This document shows positions 34,880 to 46,788 of a stretch of DNA of 64,000 nt, piece by piece (the stretch's first letter is position 1; the number at the start of each line of letters is the position of its first letter). The stretch lies in NCBI RefSeq assembly GCF_024679095.1, contig NC_066531.1, positions 5,017,901-5,081,900 of the forward strand. Reading direction: 5' to 3'. The notes beneath the pieces are model-generated. The model had not been told where the DNA came from, searched no databases, and was given only the letters and a program-made list of their open reading frames with translations. The position numbers and the translations under genes were made by a program. The DNA is from Eriocheir sinensis (lineage: Eukaryota > Arthropoda > Malacostraca > Decapoda > Varunidae).

Positions 34880-37800
34880 AGAAGATACGACTTGCAATGT
34901 CTACAGTTGGCTCGAGTCTGGAAGGAGGCGGCATTGTGCGTAGCGCAGGACATAGGAATACCCCACGGCAGACGTCACCAGCAGAAGAACCAGGATCACG
35001 ACAATGGCGAAGACAATCCACCAATGGATTACGGGTTGAAAGGGCTGATCCGGCTCGACCACAGAATTTAGGGGCTGCAAGCCAGCTGTTAGCGCCTGTA
35101 GGGGGATGGACTCAGCACTGCGAAGATAACCTTGCCGAAGAGTCAATATCACATTACCCGCCAAGGTGACAGTGTATTTGTTTACAGGATTGGTAGGGCA
35201 TGTGATTGTCAGAGTGATGGGGGAGGCAAGTGAACAGGTCCAGTAGCCAGGACCTTTTATAAACATAGGGGAAAATGTTTTCAAGACTATTGTGTGGCAG
35301 AGGTTGATCACTGACTCATGTTTCAAGAAAGCAGCCGATTCACAAGAGGCTGCGTGACTAGCCTCATAGACGAGGCCTGTGGGAGGACAAACTAACATAT
35401 GGTTATTCTTGTTACTGTGTTTTATACTAGAAAGCAGAAAATATATTTTCCTATTCTCACTGAAGGCAATACATCTTGAATCAACACTATACATAAGAAA
35501 GTAAGTGCTATTCTGCACAGAAAATGGAAGGGAGTCGATTCGAAAGACATCAAAGGTGTCAATCGGATCTCCTCGCAAATATTTGGTGAAATAGAAATTA
35601 CGAGAATCGTGCAAAGCCGTTGTCCTGGAGGACAGTTATTACATCCCTATATAAAGCTAAAAAATCAAGAACTGCAAGGCACAAAAGACCTGGAGGCCGA
35701 ACCTAGGCTTCCTTTAATGTGCTGAACAACTGTTTGTCTCACATAATGATTGGAGTTATGTATGTTTGCAGGGGAGCCTGCAGACTCAAATTTTAATCTT
35801 GTATACCTGGTCTTATGTGTCTCAATGCTAAGTCAAAATATAACAATGCTTGTAGGAGCTTTTTTTATCTTCCTAATGCCATAGTCTATAGTAAAATGGC
35901 GCACAACTTGGTTCAATACATCTACAGCTGAATATAGCCTATTAAAGGCAGATTGCATGGCATGCATATTATTTAATGATGTTGAGTTTTCCATAATAAA
36001 CATTTAACTATATAAAATGTTCTCAGTTAATGACTCTACTACTCTATTTTTCCATGAATAGCATCAACCTATCTCTAAGGCTGAACTCTTCTCTCAAACT
36101 TTTTCTAAAAACTCCACTCTGGACGATTCTGGGCATATTCCTCCTACTCATCCCCCCTCTGACTCCTTTATGCCTGTTATAAAGATTCTTCAAAATGATG
36201 TTTTCTATGCCCTCTCTGGCCTCAATCCTCAGAAGGCTTATGGACCTGATGGAGTGCCTCCTATTGTCCTTAAAAACTGTGCCTCCGTGCTGTCACCCTG
36301 CCTGGTCAAACTCTTTCGCCTCTGCCTGTCAACATCTACCTTTCCTTCTTGCTGGAAGTATGCCTTCACACAGCCTGTACCTAAGAAGGGTGACCGCTCC
36401 AATCCCTCAAACTACCGTCCTATTGCTTTACTTTCTTGTCTATCTAAAGCTTTTAAATCAATCCTTAACCGTAAGATTCAAAAGCACCTTTCCACTTCTG
36501 ACCTTCTATCTGATCGCCAGTATGGGTTCCGCAAGGGGCGTTCTACTGGTGATCTCCTAGCCTTCTTAACTGACTCTTGGTCATCCTCTCTTAGCCGTTT
36601 CGGTGAAACTTTTGCTATTGCGCTGGACATATCAAAAGCTTTTGATAGGGTCTGGCACAAATCTTTGCTTCTAAACTACCCTCCTACGGTTTCTATCCTT
36701 CTCTCTGTACCTTTATCTCCAGTTTCCTTTCTGACCGTTCTATTTCTGCCGTGGTAGACGGTCACTGTTCTTCCTAAATCTATAAACAGTGGTGTCCCAC
36801 AGGGTTCTGTCCTATCTCCCACTCTTTCTGTTGGTCATTGTTGATCTTCTTTCCAAAACGAACTGTCCTATCCCCTACTACGCCGATGATTCCACTCTTC
36901 ATTATTCAACTTCTTTTAATAAAAGACCCACCTTCAGGAACTTAACGACTCAAGGCTGGAGGCTGCAGAACGCTTAGCCTCAGACCTTACTATTATTTCC
37001 GATTGGGGCAAGAAGAACCTGGTGTCCTTCAACGCCTCAAAAACACAGTTTCTCCACCTATCCACTCGACACAATCTTCCAAACAACTATCCCCTATTCT
37101 TTGACAACACCCAGCTATCACCTTCCTCAACACTAAACATCCTCGGTCTATCCTTAACTCAAAATCTCAACTGGAAACTTCATATCTCATCTCTTACTAA
37201 ATCAGCTTCCTCGAGGCTGGGCGTTCTGTACCGTCTCCGCCAGTTCTTCTCCCCTGCACAGTTGCTGTCCATATACAGGGGCCTTGTCCGCCCTCGTATG
37301 GAGTATGCATCTCATGTGTGGGGGGGTTCCACTCACACAGCTCTTCTGGACAGAGTGGAGGCAAAGGCTCTTCGTCTCATCAGCTCTCCTCCTCATACTG
37401 ATAGTCTTCTACCTCTTAAATTCCGCCGCAATGTTGCCTCTCTTTCTATCTTCTATCGATATTTCCACGCTGACTGCTCTTCTGAACTTGCTAACTGCAT
37501 GCCTCCTCCCCTCCCGCTGCCCCTTTGCACTCGACTTTCTACTCATGCTCATCCCTATACTGTCCAAACCCCTTATGCAAGAGTTAACCAGCATCTTCAC
37601 TCTTTCATCCCTCACGCTGGTAAACTCTGGAACAATCTTCCTTCATCTGTATTTCCTCCTGCCTACGACTTGAACTCTTTCAAGAGGAGGGTATCAGGAC
37701 ACCTCTCCTCCCGAAACTGACTTATCTTTCGGCCACCTCTTTGGATTCTTTTTAGGAGCAGCGAGTAGCGGGCTTTTTTTTTTTTTATTAATGTTTACTT

Positions 37801-38151
37801 TTTTGTGTCCTTGAGCTGTCTCCTTTGCTGTAAAAAAAAAAAAAAAAAAAAAAAAAAACTTGAGCCTGGGTCGCGGTACCAAATAGGTTATTAGACAAGG
37901 ATCCTCAAAAAAACAAAAAAAAAAATATTTCCCGTTTTTTTTCTTCTTTTTTCTATAATTCATAGAAGCATGCAGCTTGTTTGGATTAATAGTCATCACA
38001 TAGCCTAAAACTTTTCTTAGATGATGCAACAATGAACTGAAGTCATTTTCAAAATTAAAGAGTGTGTATTTTATTGCTTTTACAGCTGGATACTTAGGTG
38101 ACATTTGAATAACATTTCAAGTAACGAAGCAGTTAAATTCCGTGCTTTATA
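34880..38151 (-). pseudogene. env-like glycoprotein of element X, split by LINE A7 and element Y
   Basis: Read from high to low coordinates. A short N-terminal stretch probably lies at about 41170-41054. After element Y it continues at 38151-37880 (a helix-rich block followed by a poly-lysine cluster at the place of a protease cleavage site). After LINE A7 it continues at about 36010-35640 and then in the long open frame 35614-34901. That last part has many Cys residues, ends with a hydrophobic anchor (WWIVFAIVVILVLLLV) and a short tail. The gene class is the envelope protein of errantivirus-like Gypsy elements, which in relatives mediates membrane fusion. This copy is interrupted twice and has a stop at about 35825, so no full protein can be made. 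Confidence 0.72.
36055..37857 (+). mobile_element. Family A LINE inside env of X (copy A7)
   Basis: Starts after the endonuclease region. The frame 36170-36757 has LNPQKAYGPDGVPPIVLKNC, VPKKGDRSNPSNYRPIALLS and LDISKAFDRVWH. Catalytic YADDSTLHYS is near 36880-36905. The frame 37022-37720 is the complete thumb/C-terminal part, ending RRVSGHLSSRN and a stop. 3' UTR with GAGTAGCGGGC and a 25-A tail (37834-37857). Only about two frameshifts, so a relatively young copy. Confidence 0.92.
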
Positions 38152-38155
38152 TAAT

Positions 38156-39034
38156 TGTTGTAACCCGCAATCCCGGGTCACACAGGGGCGACGACACACT
38201 GTTTGTATTAGTGACACTTGACTTAAAATTCTAGTACTTTAGGAGTATTTAAAGGAGTTCGTAAATGGGGTGATGAAACGGTGTCGCCTTTCTTATATGT
38301 ATTTTATTCTACCTTAATACTACTTAATATTACAGAGGGTAAAAATATTGTTTAAACCAGCGACTGGCTTACTAGACTCAATGAGTCTTCAGGTTTTCTT
38401 TCACTATTGGTTACTGACGTTAACACTGGTATAATATTGAGTAAAAACTCACACAATAAAGTATCATAGAAATATAATCCTAAGTAAAACTAAGATAATA
38501 GAACACAATAGATATGTTAGATACGCTTTCCTCTATGGTAATTCTTCACTCCATACTCACAGTAGCAACGATGAATGTTCTACCCATGTTGTCTAGGGAA
38601 GGACAACTGAGTGTCCAGCAACGAACAGAGTGCTGGTTAATCTGAGGTCAAGCCTGGAGAAATGCTTCTTATATAGGCAGACATCGCGAGGGTAATACGT
38701 CAGGCGTGTGAGTCATACATCAAACTCACACCGAGCTCATACAATAATCTACCTAACCGACATGCTTAATTCACGCGGTGACGCAGCTTTGTTTTCATAA
38801 CATTTTGTTCCGCGGTGATTGTGTTTTGGCGCGGTGATTGTGTTTTGGCTTAGAGATAAGCGGGTGCGTTAATGGGCAATTACAATTGTGTATAGGTTGG
38901 TAAATGAACAGTGGGGACAATCATGTGTTGGAGTCCGTGTTGTGTTTTAGCGGTCGATACCGCTGTTGTCATCGGAAAATATTGCCGGTGAAGATGATGA
39001 TGACACGGTGGTGTCGCAGCCCTCGGGCACCATA
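38156..39034 (-). repeat. 3' LTR of element Y
   Basis: Begins (minus) TATGGTGCCCGAGGGCTGCG and ends GGGTTACAACA. Its first 183 bp equal the truncated 5' LTR at 40869-41053 with a few differences. Contains a TATA box and is about 880 bp. Confidence 0.78.
38668..38675 (-). promoter_or_regulatory. TATA box in LTR of element Y
   Basis: Minus-strand CCTATATAAGAAGCATT inside the LTR, followed about 30 bp later by a TTAACCAGCACTCTGTTCGT segment that could hold the start site. Position and spacing suit an LTR promoter. Confidence 0.5.
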
Positions 39035-39044
39035 CCCCCCGTTA

Positions 39045-40860
39045 AACCACGCCACGTCCTCGTGGCACGAAGCAGTCCGCCCGGCGGACGACCATGGAGG
39101 CCAAGACGGGGATGGCGGGATCGTGGGGAGGAGGCCTGCGAGACGGGACCTGAAGAGACAGAAGAAGGCCACCCACCGGCGACGAAGACGACGCCGAGGA
39201 GGAGCCACCCCCACCAAGGGAGGAAGGGGTCGAAGGCGGGGACCGGAGACGGATTCCTGGAGCGCGTGAAGTGCTGGAGGAGGTCCAGCAGGGGGCCAGA
39301 GACGACCCGGGCGACGGCGGCGGGGAGGAAGGGCCAAGGGGAGTCTTGGCCAGGAGCGATGAGACCACGTCACGCCCGATGTGGAAGGGGCGCGATGAAC
39401 CGTCAGCGGGGCGTCACCGTCCATAGTAGCAGAGGCAGGAGGCTGAAGGCGTCGGTGGGCACTACAGCCCATACCGAGGCGGAGGAGACCGTCCCGTTGA
39501 TGGTCTGCCTGTATTTGGAGACCGGGCTGTCCGGGCAGACCATGGTGACCATCTGGGGAGTATCGGTAGCGAAGACCCAGCCCGCAGGAGACGGGATGAA
39601 GACCGGGGAAGACTCTGAGGAGAGACTTAGAACACAGAGAGGGCGTCTGGGCGATCGAGAAAGAGAGCGATCTCGCAGCGCTGGACAGAAGTCGAGTAGA
39701 CAGGGCGACAGGGGACATACATAGAGCAGGTGGTGTTTAGTACAGCGGTCCAAGGAGTCCAAGAGCATATAGTGAGTGCGGTCTTCAGAAACCACCAAGG
39801 TAAGTGGAAAGCGTGTCGGTGTGCAGAAAATATGGCGTGCCATCAAGATGAAAAGGCAACGCGTCCATTTAAACACATCGAACACGTCAGAGGGATCCCC
39901 TTTCATGGGGATTTGTAAGTAGAAGTGAAGGTTCCTGAGAAAGCGTACCTTTAGAAATAACCCTAGAGACATCTCTATACAATGCTAAATATTCATGTGC
40001 TGCAGGAAAAGTAAGCCTGGGTAATGGGTGACGCATTGCTGAGCACACGAAATAGTACATCATTTGGAAGGAGGAGAGGAAACCTGCGTTTGGGACAGCT
40101 GCTGAAGGCCAAGCTTGAGATTCAGAGTATCATGATTTAGGTCACTAAGTGCCAACTGAATGAGAAGGATAGTCTCCAAAATACGCATTTCCCCTTCAAT
40201 TTGCAAGGTTTTTAGTGAGAACTGACGGATAATAGCTGAGGCCAAAGCCGAGGCGGACTCTAGACGGGAGATGGCAGAATGAATATGACGGAGGTCCCGA
40301 ACTGTGGCGTTGAGGACTTCCTGATGGAGGTTAAGTTGACGTCTCTCTTCTGTGGACAGAGTGTAGAGCTGGGAGAGCTTCCCGTGTATCACATCTATTT
40401 GGGCCTGAGTGGCCGTACCGAAAAGGAGGTTTGCTACCGAGCCAAGGAAATCCACGGCTCCTCGCTTCTGGCGAGTCCGAAACGGGCTTTTATCTCTACC
40501 ACTCATAGCCGACAGAAAGCTGTTAAGATCTTTGAATAACTTCTCAAACTCAATGTGAAAAGAGTCTAGAGTGCGCCTGAGCAGACCAACAGTGGGGAAC
40601 GATTGATTCATATGTTCAATCGACCATGAAACTTCCGCTGTTAGATTTGCCACGTTGATGAGAGGACGTTGGATGTCGTCCGTCTTGATGACGACGGGGA
40701 CAACATAGTACCGTCCTGTCAACAGCATCTTAAAGACTGGGGAGAAGACGAGGCCGGGACGAATGGGTTGCTCCCGGGAGGGATCAAGGGAAGACAAGGA
40801 GAGGGCAACACCCAGGATCTGTAATTATAGGGGGCATCAGTTCGTTGGTCGTTGGCGATA
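39045..40860 (-). pseudogene. env-like glycoprotein of element Y
   Basis: The longest frame is 40797-40060, preceded by a hydrophobic stretch (LGVALSLSSL) that may end a signal peptide. It contains a basic furin-type site (RTRQKRG) followed by a fusion-peptide-like segment AVDFLGSVANLLFG, the hallmark of F-type errantivirus envelopes, then heptad-like helices with QLYTLSTEERRQLNLHQEV. The next frame (39972-39403) is Cys-rich and homologous to the env of X (GDPSDVFDVF versus GDPIDTFDVF). A membrane anchor (WWGWLLLGVVFVAGG) is legible near 39200 in another frame. At least two frameshifts separate these blocks, so the product would be incomplete. Confidence 0.75.
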
Positions 40861-40868
40861 CTCAAGAG

Positions 40869-41053
40869 AGAGATAAGCGGGTGCGTTAATGGGCAATTAC
40901 AATTGTGTATAGGTTGGTAAATGAACAGTGGGGACAATCATGTGTTGGAGTCCGTGTTGTGTTTTAGCGGTCGATACCGCTGTTGTCATCGGAAAATATT
41001 GCCGGTGAAGATGATGATGACACGAGTGGTGTCGCAGCCCTCGGGGCACCACA
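40869..41053 (-). repeat. Truncated 5' LTR of element Y (185 bp)
   Basis: Direct repeat of 38852-39034, beginning TGTGGTGCCCCGAGGGCTGC on the minus strand. It ends at 40869, where env leader sequence begins at once, so everything from mid-U3 to pol has been removed. Confidence 0.82.
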
Positions 41054-41869
41054 TAATGCAGCTAAAACATCTTCTGTGAGGCTAAACGGTACTATAGTCT
41101 CTGTCTGTGAGGACTATAATATAGATAGTATGTTGGTGTGAAACTTTGGCCAGCACGTGTTGGGGACTCCTGTTGTGTCATTGAGTCGTACACCGAAAGA
41201 GTCAAATCAATCTGTGGTTTATTTCGTCATATTTCCGCTCAATCATTGCATTTTCATCCTTATACATTATTCCTGTTTTATATCGTATTAGTTTTGACAT
41301 TACATTAGGCAACTCTTGTACCGTCGAAGAGCGAAGGCTTTATCTATGCCGAGGTGGCTCTGAAAGTTTGGGAGTAACCTGAGAAGGTACGGCCTGTGCA
41401 TCAGCTGTTTATTGCTGTTGTAGAACGAACATTATTTAATATGTCATGAGTAGCAGTCACCTCTCCGCTACGAGTTATAATTTTCGGTAGAATTTTTCTC
41501 AGCGATTTCAGGGTTGAGCAATGCAAAGAATAGATCAGTGTCTGTCTCTGGATTTAAAGGGTATGCTCGCCTAATCGTTGGACATTGCTGCACATCGATG
41601 CAGTCTTCATGAAGGACTTTTACTCTATCTGTGGGGACCGTTGAAACCTTACTAGTCCTAAGGTTCCTAATTTTTACCATTATATCACTGATCTTCTCTA
41701 TTACCCTGTAGGGTCCGTCAAAAATAGGTTGCAACTTTTTATTTACTTTTCTTTGTGGTCTCGTTTGAGGAACACTGTCTCCAACGCTGATAGTTTTGAC
41801 TTTGTAGCTTTGTATTACTTTTCTATTTCTTCTCTACCTTTTTCAATGTAAACCTGGCATCTATCATAA

Positions 41870-42120
41870 ACTTTATTTGCAATTACAGCCATTTCCTCTT
41901 TATAGGAGTCAATATCGTAAACTTTCCTTGCAATTACAACCATTTCCTCTTCATAGGAGTAAATATCATAAACTTTCCTTGCAATTACAACCATTTCCTC
42001 TTCATAGGAGTAAATATCATAAACTTTCCTTGCAATTACAACCATTTCCTCTTTATAGGAGTAAATATCATAAACTTTCCTTGCAATTGCAGTCATTTCC
42101 TCTTTATGGGAGTCAATATC
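41870..42120. repeat. In-frame 51-bp minisatellite within pol
   Basis: Five units of 51 bp (TTTCCTCTTCATAGGAGTAA, ATATCATAAACTTTCCTTGC, AATTACAACCA). In minus sense each encodes 17 residues, MVVIARKVYDIYSYEEE, without breaking the frame 42096-41815. Confidence 0.93.
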
Positions 42121-42984
42121 ACACCAGGGCTGCTTAATTTTTTTCTAACATAGTGTAGGGTACAGGAGGATCGCTAAAAATCCTCTCTCTGTCTCTCTCG
42201 ATAAAATGGGGACTCCTTTATGGTGCGATGATACGCAGCATTATAGGCCAGGGTGACTGCAACTAAGTAACATTATATCCCTAACGGACACACTTCCTAG
42301 AACCATTGTCCTCAAAATGTTAACAACGGTATAATTTGCGCGCTTTATTATTCCATTTCCACTTGTATGGTAAGCCGTTATTTTCGCGTGTCGCACAGGT
42401 AGCTTCTAATTTATCTCCTGCATCACGGAATTAACGAACTCTGAACCTTGATCTGTAACAACTGTCTGAGGAACACCGTGTACACAAACAACATCCACGT
42501 ACAACGCCCTTGCCATTTCGCGGGTTTCCTTACTCCGTAAGGGTACTGTAATCAAATACCTTTTAAAAACATCAACTATGGGCATTACGTATCGAACCCC
42601 ATTGTCCGATACACCCATGGGACCTACAAGGTCCATGTGTATTCTCTCAAAAGGAGCGGTGACGTCTGGATAATGCCGCCAAGGAGCAGGGTGCAAGTTC
42701 CCAACTTTTAAAACGACTACCATGACGCACTTCCTTACATAATTCTCTACATCCCGTTTCATTCCAGGCCAGAAAGCGAACTTTCTACACCGACATAACG
42801 TAACTTTGGTTCCCCCGTGCCCTGCAGTGGCGGCGAATGAGCCAGAGTTATCGCCTTGGAAATACTTGGGGGGTAGAACCACCACCTTAGTGGCTTCTCC
42901 GTACGGATTCACTAAAACACCACATTTATTTCCACCTGTAACTCTGACAGGGGCGGCATCTCACATTATGCCCATCTTCAACAC

Positions 42985-43140
42985 AATATAACACATTTTC
43001 CACCTGTACCTCTAACAGGGGCGTCTTCAACACAATATAACACATTTTCCACCTGTACCTCTAACAGGGGCGTCTTCAACACAATATACATAACACATTT
43101 TCCACCTGTACCTCTAACAGGGGCGGCATCTCACATTATG
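42985..43140. repeat. Roughly 50-bp minisatellite in pol region
   Basis: Three to four copies of CAGGGGCGTCTTCAACACAA, TATAACACATTTTCCACCTG, TACCTCTAA, with a variant GGGGCGGCATCTCACATTATGCC at both ends. Confidence 0.9.
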
Positions 43141-45454
43141 CCTTTTTTCTCTGAGTCTTTGCTCAATTTTCATTCATGGGGCTTCCTTCTTTTAGCATAC
43201 TTACATGCTGGCTGCTCATCATGCAGCTCACTAATCTCCTGAATACTCCAGTCAAGTGTGTGGCCAATACACTGACTATTCAGGTCCATACATATCATAT
43301 ATTTTATTTTCTCATCTTTCGGCGCCTGTTTCTTTTTCTACACTAGTGCAATACCTTGCCCCTCATTATCCACGTGTTCCACGGTTTTTGTTGTTCCCCA
43401 TCCACAAACATTATCGCGCGTGTCCTTCTAATTCAATCTCAGTGTCCTGTTGAGCCTTCATCCTTGATAAAAAAAATCTGCTACTATATTTTCCTTGCCA
43501 GGCAAATGATTGACTGTGAAACCATACTCACTCATGAGAGTCTGCCATCTAGCTATCCTTCATTCAGAACGCAATTTTTGTTTCATCCGTCCATATGAGT
43601 GGAGTTTTATCTTTTTTTTCTTGAGATGAACCTTTCTTACCTTTGTAAATATTTAGAAAAGGAGCAACAATTTGTGAATAATTTGCAATAAATTTGCGAT
43701 AATAATTAGACAATCCAAGAAACGACTGTAAATCATGAACAGTTTGGGAGGCCGGGACGTTTTGTATGGCCTCCAGCTTGCTAGATTGAGGTCATATTCC
43801 CTCTGAGCTGATGGCATGGCCCAGGTAATCTACTTTGTCCTTAAAAAAGTTACACTTCTCCATCTTAAGAGTCAGTTTGGCTTCCTTTAAGCGATCCAGA
43901 ATTTGTTCTAAGTTATCTGCGTGATTAGAAAATATATCGCCCAGGATAATTATGTAATCAAGGTACACCTGAAACTTGTTACCTAATAGTCCTGTAAGGA
44001 CAGTGTTTATTATTTTCTTGAAGCAGGAAGGGGCTGTTTTAAGGCCAAAGGGGAGGGAAGTAAATTCCCAATGTCCTGCTGGAGAAGAAAATGCCGTCTT
44101 CTCTCTGCTGATTTCATCTCGGGGGATTTGATGTTAACCCTGTTTCAAGTCTAGGCATGAAAAAAGCTTACTATCTCCCAATTGATTGAGTATGGTGGTT
44201 ATATTAGGGAGTGGGCACCGGTCGTCCCGTAGTGTTTTATAAAGTGCCCGGAAGTCCAGACAAAGTCGTAGTACTCCATCCTTTTTTTTTTGGCACTGTG
44301 ATAAGTGGGGCATTATAGGGTGATCGCGAAGGGCGAATCACACCCTGTTGCTGGAGCGATATAAGTTGTTAATTTACTCTGTCATGATAACTGATATGAA
44401 TGTTATATGGACGCCTGTACACTACTTCATCAGTGTTTTGCTTCATCGTGCTTAGAAAAATAGTGCGTTACTGTTAATGGTTCTTGTTCTGTGGAAAACA
44501 CTGTTATATATTTATCTATTAAGGACTTTAAGACCTGATTCTCTCTCTTCACTTGGGAATTTAGCGTCAACAATTTGATAGAGGCTTTTCTTCCTTACTT
44601 CAAGTTCTGCGGGCTTCAAGTCTGTCTTAACTGTGTCAGCGGTCTGTACTCTAGATACTTGTGGCAGATCAGCGTATTGCTCATGAGTGACAGGCTTCAC
44701 AAATCCTAACGTTGTATTATCATCTATCTTTACACTCACATTCAATATTCAAATACGGCACAGTGACATAAGATCTTTGATTGCCAGTTGAAGGGGTCAA
44801 CTTAACTATCCCTGAGCACAAGACTCTAGCCTGAGGAGTACTAACACAAGGCTCAACTTCACTTGCCTGTAGCTGCGTCACTAGCGTTATGTAGCCTGCA
44901 ACATATGCATGCAGTTGCAAAGGTTCCGCTGCTTGGCAACGTACGGCCTTATTTTCAGTGAGACTTTCTTCATTTCCATCTACATTTAGCTAAGATTCTT
45001 CACCTCTAGATATAAGATATATTTTTCCTGGCATAATTGTATGGTTTCCCCTTCTATTATCAGTTTTCAGCTTCGTTCTTTTGTTCCTTATTTAGTTGCA
45101 ATGTTTTCAAAATAATCTCGTGTTGCATGAAAAATCAGTACTCAACACAATATGAGTCGGCAAATCTACATCGCGTGTTATCAATAAGTCTTGGCAACTA
45201 CTTTTTCCTTCCATATTAACTTGTCTTTTACCGTCATTTTCAATATGGTATCTTTGCACAGAGACAATATTCACGGGTTTCGCTTCACAGTCATTTACTG
45301 CGAGCCCTAATTCTTTAATAAATTCATCCGTTAAAAACTCACACACGCTCCTGTTTCTAGGAGTGCTGCCACTTTTGCACATGTATTATCATGAGTAGTG
45401 CGATCTGCCTACCTAAGTTACTCTTGAGTTATGTTGATTATAGCCTTCTTTTCA

Positions 45455-46010
45455 TTATTTTTAAGGTCACTCCCTTGTTCGTTATAGCCTTCTTTTCCTT
45501 ATATTTATGTGAGGCGGTTACTCCCTTGTTCGTTATAGCCTTCATCTTATATTAAAGGTTACTCCCTTGTTCGTTATAGCCTTCATCTTATTATATTAAA
45601 GGTTACTCCCTTGTTCGTTATAGCCTTCATCTTATTATATTAAAGGTTACTCCCTTGATCGTTATAGCCTTCATCTTATTATATTAAAGGTTACTCCCTT
45701 GATCGTTATAGCCTTCATCTTATTATATTAAAGGTTACTCCCTTGATCGTTATAGCCTTCATCTTATTATATTAAAGGTTACTCCCTTGTTCGTTATAGC
45801 CTTCATCTTATTATATTAAAGGTTACTCCCTGTTCGTTATAGCCTTCATCTTATTATATTAAAGGTTACTCCCTTGTTCGTTATAGCCTTCATCTTATTA
45901 TATTAAAGGTTACTCCCTTCTTCATTATAACTTTCATCTTATTATATTAAAGGTTACTCCCTTCTTCATTATAACTTTCATCTTATTATATTAAAGGTTA
46001 CTCCCTGTTT
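45455..46010. repeat. 44-bp minisatellite between gag start and protease of X
   Basis: About twelve copies of GGTTACTCCCTTGTTCGTTA, TAGCCTTCATCTTATTATAT, TAAA. Outer copies are more diverged; the two rightmost read CTTCTTCATTATAACTTTCA. It occupies the place of most of gag. Confidence 0.95.
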
Positions 46011-46310
46011 TGTTCTTCGCTCATTTTCCGTTTTTTCCACTGCAAGTGTGCATATTTATTTATTTATTTATCTATTTTCATTTGCTTATTTAATGTTATT
46101 TGTAGTAGATAACTGAGGGGGGCACTACCCTGGCCTCCACTTCCTCTGATTCTCTTACTTCACACATTTATCTTAATACTTCACACTATTGTCCATATGC
46201 TTCATTTTTTTATTTTTTTTATTCATGACTTTTTATCCATACCTCACACTTTTCTTAGTATTTCACATTTTTTCTAAATCATACTCTACACTTCCTACCT
46301 GTGGGACGCG
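46011..46310. other. AT-rich remnant of element X internal region
   Basis: Between the 44-bp array and the SINE. Contains TTTATTTATTTA runs; no gag motif recognised. Confidence 0.45.
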
Positions 46311-46625
46311 GGTTAGGCCTTTATAAAGTCACTCTATGGCTGCATGTCCGCCGCGGCACACCACCACCCTGTGAGGCGTAGAGCCCCGTGCTCCCCTCCA
46401 TCCTGGGGTAACAATCCTAAAACAAACAAACCTGAGAGGCAGGACGCTGCCGCTGCCTGTCACCTGACACCCTCTCACTGATGAATGGATCGCGGCGCGG
46501 GTGGAGAGAGACTGCCCATCCCTCTCCACTCCGCCCGGGAAGGAACTCATGAATTCTCGGTTGAGTCGCGTGTGCTACCCATTGCACTACAGAACAACAG
46601 TGGTTGGCCTGAGTTTCCATTACCA
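46311..46625 (-). mobile_element. tRNA-derived SINE, family SINE3
   Basis: The minus-strand head has TAGTGCAATGGGTAGCACAC (A box) and a degraded B box (ATGAGTTCCTTCCCGGG), typical of a tRNA head. The body includes GAGAGGGTGTCAGGTGACAG and GGATTGTTACCCCAGGATGG. It has no sequence in common with SINE1. It interrupts the gag start of element X after METQA. Confidence 0.7.
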
Positions 46626-46659
46626 TATCGTCAAAGTCCATGTCCTCCGGAAGAACCAT
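46600..46659 (-). pseudogene. gag start remnant of element X
   Basis: First in-frame ATG after the primer-binding region. Encodes MVLPEDMDFDDMVMETQA before the SINE cuts it. Assignment to gag is by position only. Confidence 0.4.
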
Positions 46660-46788
46660 TAATTATATAATTAAATCGTCACTATTATTTCCGCCACTTA
46701 AAACGAGCAAAGCTTAATGAAAATAAGAGGCGTTTTCTCGTCAGAGTAAATTAAACAAAAGCACTGTAAGCACATGTCCCTATTTATC

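Larger units (their letters stand above)
38156..41053 (-). mobile_element. Element Y: env-only LTR element nested in element X
   Basis: Boundaries are TG...CA with TAAT duplicated on both sides (38152-38155 and 41054-41057), the 4-bp duplication usual for Gypsy elements. It has a full 3' LTR (38156-39034), a G-run polypurine tract (minus GTTTAACGGGGGG, 39035-39047), an env gene, and only the first 185 bp of a 5' LTR (40869-41053). The rest of the 5' LTR, gag and pol are absent. Insertion splits the env of element X. Confidence 0.82.
41468..45382 (-). pseudogene. Gypsy pol of element X (protease, RT, RNase H region, integrase)
   Basis: From 45382 down: protease motif at about 45370-45340 reading LLETGA (Asp replaced by Glu); linker frames 44920-44512; RT from about 44340, with NAPLITVPKKKDG, LCLDFRALYKTL, LPFGLKTAPSCF and catalytic VYLDYIII at 43946-43968 (second Asp replaced by Tyr). 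The RNase H region (about 43700-43250) is barely legible. Integrase follows at 42912-42300: zinc-finger part, HMDLVGPMG, VVTDQGSEFVNSVMQ, then SGNGIIKRAN (catalytic Glu replaced by Lys). The C-terminal part has a 17-residue tandem repeat and ends at 41468 with PIFDGPYRVIEKI. Many stops and frameshifts. Non-functional. Confidence 0.85.

Noticed and set aside
34331..35071. 246-codon plus-strand frame
   Set aside because: Covers LTR tandem units and runs antisense to the env of X; a shadow.
38966..39724. Plus-strand 252-codon Arg/Gly-rich frame and a parallel minus frame
   Set aside because: Shadow of the env gene and LTR of element Y, whose conserved blocks are read in other minus-strand frames.
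38852..41053. Interpretation of the 183-185-bp repeat as terminal inverted repeats of a DNA transposon
   Set aside because: The two copies are in direct and not inverted orientation, and one continues into a full LTR.
45455..46010. CRISPR-like array
   Set aside because: Units are directly adjacent without unique spacers, inside a eukaryotic retroelement. It is a minisatellite.
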